Source: an uncultured Clostridia bacterium | GTDB taxonomy: Bacteria; Bacillota; Clostridia; Christensenellales; Borkfalkiaceae | Reading direction: 5' to 3' | Length of the DNA: 15,849 nt | NCBI GenBank assembly: GCA_944338265.1 | Contig: CALVLO010000012.1 | Location: forward strand, 1-15,849 | Shown: positions 13,369 through 15,849 of the stretch, piece after piece | How the letters are laid out: each line of letters opens with the position of its first letter | How positions within the stretch are numbered: position 1 is the stretch's first letter | The notes under the pieces: generated by a model | Seen by the model: only the letters and a program-made list of their open reading frames with translations | Databases searched by the model: none | What the model was told of the DNA's origin: nothing | Translations under genes and position numbers: made by a program

Positions 13369-15366
13369 TTATTTTGCAAGGGAGCGCTTCGCCTTTTCCA
13401 CAACGTTTTCCGCCGTGAAGCCGAACAGCTTGAACAGCTGCGCCGCAGGGCCGCTCGCGCCGAAGGTGGACATGCCGATGATCTCGCCCTTATCGCCGGC
13501 GTATTTATACCAGCTGTAGGGCGAGCCCGCCTCCACGCACACGCGCGCCTTGACGGCGGAGGGAAGAACGCTCTCCTTATACGCCGCGCTCTGCTTTTCA
13601 AATTCCTCGATGCAGGGCATGGATACGACGCGCGCACGGATGCCCTCCGCGGCGAGCTGCGCCTTGGCATCCACGCACTGCTCGACTTCCGAGCCGCTCG
13701 CAATGAGCAGCACGTCGGGCGTGCCGTCGCAATCCTCCAAAACATAGCCGCCTTTGAGCGCGGCGAGCCCGCTCGCTGCGTACTGCGGCAGGTTCTGGCG
13801 GGTGAGAACGAGCGCCGTGGGTGCGCTGCCCGTGAGGGCGGAGATCCACGCCGCCGCCGTCTCTTTGCCGTCCGCAGGGCGGTACACCTTCATGTTGGGA
13901 ATGGAGCGGAGCGCGATGAGCTGCTCGACGGGTTCATGCGTAGGACCGTCCTCGCCGACGCCGATGGAGTCGTGCGTCAGGATATAGACGACGGGAATGT
14001 TCATGAGCGCGGAGAGGCGCATCGCGTGCTTGCAGTAGTCGGAGAAGATAAAGAAGGTCGCGCAATAGCACCGGAGCCCGCCGTGCAGCTGCATGCCGTT
14101 GGTGATGGCTGCCATCGCATGCTCGCGGATGCCGAAGTGCATGTTGCGCCCGCTCTTATCCTCCGCAGAGAAGTTACCGTAGCGGATGCTCTCCGTATCC
14201 TTCATGTCGGAGAGGTTGGAGGGGGCAAGATCCGCCGAGCCGCCCATGAGGTTGGGAACGAGCGCGGCGATCTTGTTGAGCACCGTCGCCGAAGTCTGGC
14301 GGGTCGCCATCGGCTTTTCAAATTTGAACAGGTCGTCCACCTTTGCAAGATCGACCATTTCGCCGCTCATGGCAGCCTTGTATGCCGCCGCGAGCTCGGG
14401 GTATGCCTGCTCGTACTTGGCGAACATCGCCTTCCATTCCTTCTCCTTTCTTGCGCCGCGCGTGCATGCCTTTTTGGTGTGCGCAAACACCTCTTCGGGC
14501 ACTTCGAAGGGCGCCGCCGTCCAGCCGAAGCGCTCCTTCGTCTTTTGCAGGTTCTCCGCGCCCAAGGGGGCGCCGTGGCACTTGTGGCTGCCCTCGAGCG
14601 GGGTGCCGTAGCCGATCTTCGTCTTACAGATGATGATGGAGGGCTTCTTCGTCTCCTTCTGCGCCTTGCGGATGGCGGCGGAGAGGAGGGGGATGCTGTC
14701 CGGATTGGCAACGAGGTCTACTTTGATGACCTGCCAATTCTGCGCCTTAAAGCGCATCGCAATGTCCTCTTTGAAGGTGATATCGGTATCGCCCTCGATG
14801 GTGATATCGTTGTCGTCGTAGAAGAGGATGAGCTTGCCGAGCTCGTGCGTGCCCGCGAACGAGCAGGCTTCGTAGGAGATGCCCTCCTCCAGGCAGCCGT
14901 CGCCGCACAGCGCGTAGGTGTAGTGATCGACGACGGGGAAGCCCTCGCGGTTGAACACCGCCGCAAGGTGCGCTTCGGCGACCGCCATGCCCACGGCGTT
15001 CGCGATGCCCTGTCCGAGGGGACCGGTCGTCGTCTCGATGCCCACCGTGTGGCCGTATTCGGGATGTCCGGGCGTCTTGGAGCCGAGCTGACGGAAGTTC
15101 ATGAGATCTTCCTTGGTCAGCCCGAAGCCGTAGAGGTAGAGCAGGGAGTAATCGAGCATGGAGCCGTGCCCCGCGGAGAGGATAAAGCGGTCGCGATCCT
15201 CCCAAGAGGGGTCTTTGCTGTTGAACTTCAAAAAGTTCTGCCAAAGGGTGTAGGCGATGGGCGCCGAGCCGATGGGAAGCCCGGGGTGCCCCGAGTTCGC
15301 CTTTTGGATCGCCTCTGCCGAGAGGATGCGGATGGCGTTGATGGTCGTCTGCTTTGCGTCGTTCAT
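13369..15366 (-). CDS. tkt: Transketolase
   Basis: This thiamine-diphosphate enzyme moves two-carbon units between sugar phosphates in the non-oxidative pentose phosphate pathway and makes erythrose-4-phosphate for aromatic synthesis. The 665-residue length is standard. Motifs are SGHPGLP (25-31, H27), SAGHGSM (64-70, H67), YGHTVGIETTTGPLGQG (104-120) and the ThDP/metal signature GDG (155-157) ending at N186 (LILFYDDN). CHGAPLG, the pyrimidine-domain FGIREHAMAAITNGM with its catalytic glutamate, and LTHDSIGVGEDGPTHEPVEQL follow. The start ATG has GGAG nine bases upstream. It follows the phosphohexomutase gene by 20 bases on the same strand, so the two are probably co-transcribed, and it ends at a clear terminator. 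Confidence 0.97.
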   Translation of the reverse strand: MNDAKQTTINAIRILSAEAIQKANSGHPGLPIGSAPIAYTLWQNFLKFNSKDPSWEDRDRFILSAGHGSMLDYSLLYLYGFGLTKEDLMNFRQLGSKTPGHPEYGHTVGIETTTGPLGQGIANAVGMAVAEAHLAAVFNREGFPVVDHYTYALCGDGCLEEGISYEACSFAGTHELGKLILFYDDNDITIEGDTDITFKEDIAMRFKAQNWQVIKVDLVANPDSIPLLSAAIRKAQKETKKPSIIICKTKIGYGTPLEGSHKCHGAPLGAENLQKTKERFGWTAAPFEVPEEVFAHTKKACTRGARKEKEWKAMFAKYEQAYPELAAAYKAAMSGEMVDLAKVDDLFKFEKPMATRQTSATVLNKIAALVPNLMGGSADLAPSNLSDMKDTESIRYGNFSAEDKSGRNMHFGIREHAMAAITNGMQLHGGLRCYCATFFIFSDYCKHAMRLSALMNIPVVYILTHDSIGVGEDGPTHEPVEQLIALRSIPNMKVYRPADGKETAAAWISALTGSAPTALVLTRQNLPQYAASGLAALKGGYVLEDCDGTPDVLLIASGSEVEQCVDAKAQLAAEGIRARVVSMPCIEEFEKQSAAYKESVLPSAVKARVCVEAGSPYSWYKYAGDKGEIIGMSTFGASGPAAQLFKLFGFTAENVVEKAKRSLAK

Positions 15367-15386
15367 GATGATATTCTCCTTAGATC

Positions 15387-15849
15387 TTACAATAAATTTT
15401 TAATGGGTTGCGTGTTGAGGAAGGGGTAGTTTTGCAAAAATGCGTACAGCTCTTTGAGGATGCGCCTGCTGCCGCCTTTTTCGTCGCTCTCGACGTTGAT
15501 GGGCATGATGGGTTCGTGCAGGCTCATCCGAAGGAGCGCCCAGCCGTTGCCGTGCGCCTTGTCAAAGTTGACGCGCGCGCCCTCGTGGTTGTCGGGCGCA
15601 AGGGAGAGGTGCGCGGAGGCAACGGCGTGCGCCGCAAAGTCTTCGATCACGCCCTGCCCGAGCGTTTTGAAGTCGCAGCCCTCGGCAAACCCAAGGCGCA
15701 CTTCCGCCGCTTCGGCAGGTTCGGGCAGGTCTTCGATGAGCGCCGTAAGCGCCTTGCCCGCCTTGGCACACTTTGCAAGTGCAATGAGAAGGCGGGTGAC
15801 GAGGTAGGCGCCGTCGTCGAGGAAGTAATTCTCTTTGAGCGCCGCATGT
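15387..15849 (-). CDS. Phosphomannomutase/phosphoglucomutase, C-terminal part (5' end outside window)
   Basis: The reading frame is open to the window edge, so only about 154 C-terminal residues are visible. They start in the LKENYFLDDGAYLVTRLLIALAK segment (end of domain III), then domain IV with NHEGARVNFDKAHGNGWALLRMSLHEPIMPINVESD. The last is the phosphate-binding region of alpha-D-phosphohexomutases of the ManB/PgcA type, which interconvert hexose 1- and 6-phosphates for cell-envelope sugar nucleotides. The ending LNTQPIKNLL is unremarkable. The exact substrate (mannose or glucose) cannot be decided from this part, and the catalytic serine lies outside the window. It lies 20 bases upstream of tkt on the same strand. 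Confidence 0.9.
   Translation of the reverse strand, partial: HAALKENYFLDDGAYLVTRLLIALAKCAKAGKALTALIEDLPEPAEAAEVRLGFAEGCDFKTLGQGVIEDFAAHAVASAHLSLAPDNHEGARVNFDKAHGNGWALLRMSLHEPIMPINVESDEKGGSRRILKELYAFLQNYPFLNTQPIKNLL

Noticed and set aside
12823..15429. 868-codon open frame on the + strand across transketolase
   Set aside because: It is antisense to an unmistakable transketolase, with low-complexity Arg/Ala/Gly/Val composition typical of the shadow frame of a GC-rich gene, and it has no recognisable motif.

Overview
The window is a chromosomal segment of a GC-rich Firmicutes (Bacillota), most likely an uncultured clostridial lineage. This rests on gene order (sigma-70 rpoD, trmK, nif3; and rsmD, coaD, ylbJ, ylbK as in Bacillus subtilis), on a YlbJ-type sporulation membrane protein, and on good Shine-Dalgarno sites. 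Nothing in the sequence fixes genus or species. No rRNA, tRNA, CRISPR array or prophage was found.

Left part (1-7001, + strand): a tightly packed run of ten genes. It starts with the 3' end of rpoD, then trmK (tRNA A22 methylation), a Nif3/DUF34 metal protein, a coiled-coil zinc-ribbon protein, alanine racemase, 5-formyl-THF cyclo-ligase, an unrecognised five-span membrane protein, rsmD, coaD and a class I DAHP synthase. Most junctions overlap or are under 15 bases, so this is probably one long transcription unit or several read-through units. It joins transcription, tRNA/rRNA modification, cell wall D-alanine, folate, CoA and aromatic synthesis.

Middle (7001-11230): the 354-base gap after the DAHP synthase holds two tandem, nearly identical 143-base non-coding repeats. 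They separate it from prephenate dehydratase (pheA), the next aromatic gene. Then come ylbJ (- strand, convergent with pheA), a divergent patatin-like esterase (ylbK/rssA type) and rarA, which ends in a perfect 34-base palindromic terminator. The rsmD-coaD-ylbJ-ylbK neighbourhood is recognisable, but aroF-pheA lies between coaD and ylbJ, and ylbJ is inverted.

Right part (11301-15849): a small zinc-ribbon membrane protein (-) and an XRE-family regulator (+) diverge from an 87-base AT-rich region. That region carries a perfect 18-base palindrome and a second, imperfect copy, which look like the regulator's operators. Next are a YcjF-like DUF697 membrane protein (-) with a near-consensus sigma-A promoter, then transketolase (-) with a clear terminator, and the C-terminal part of a phosphohexomutase (-) that probably shares a transcript with transketolase. 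The least explained elements are the tandem repeat, the XRE/zinc-ribbon divergent pair, and the two membrane proteins of unknown function.
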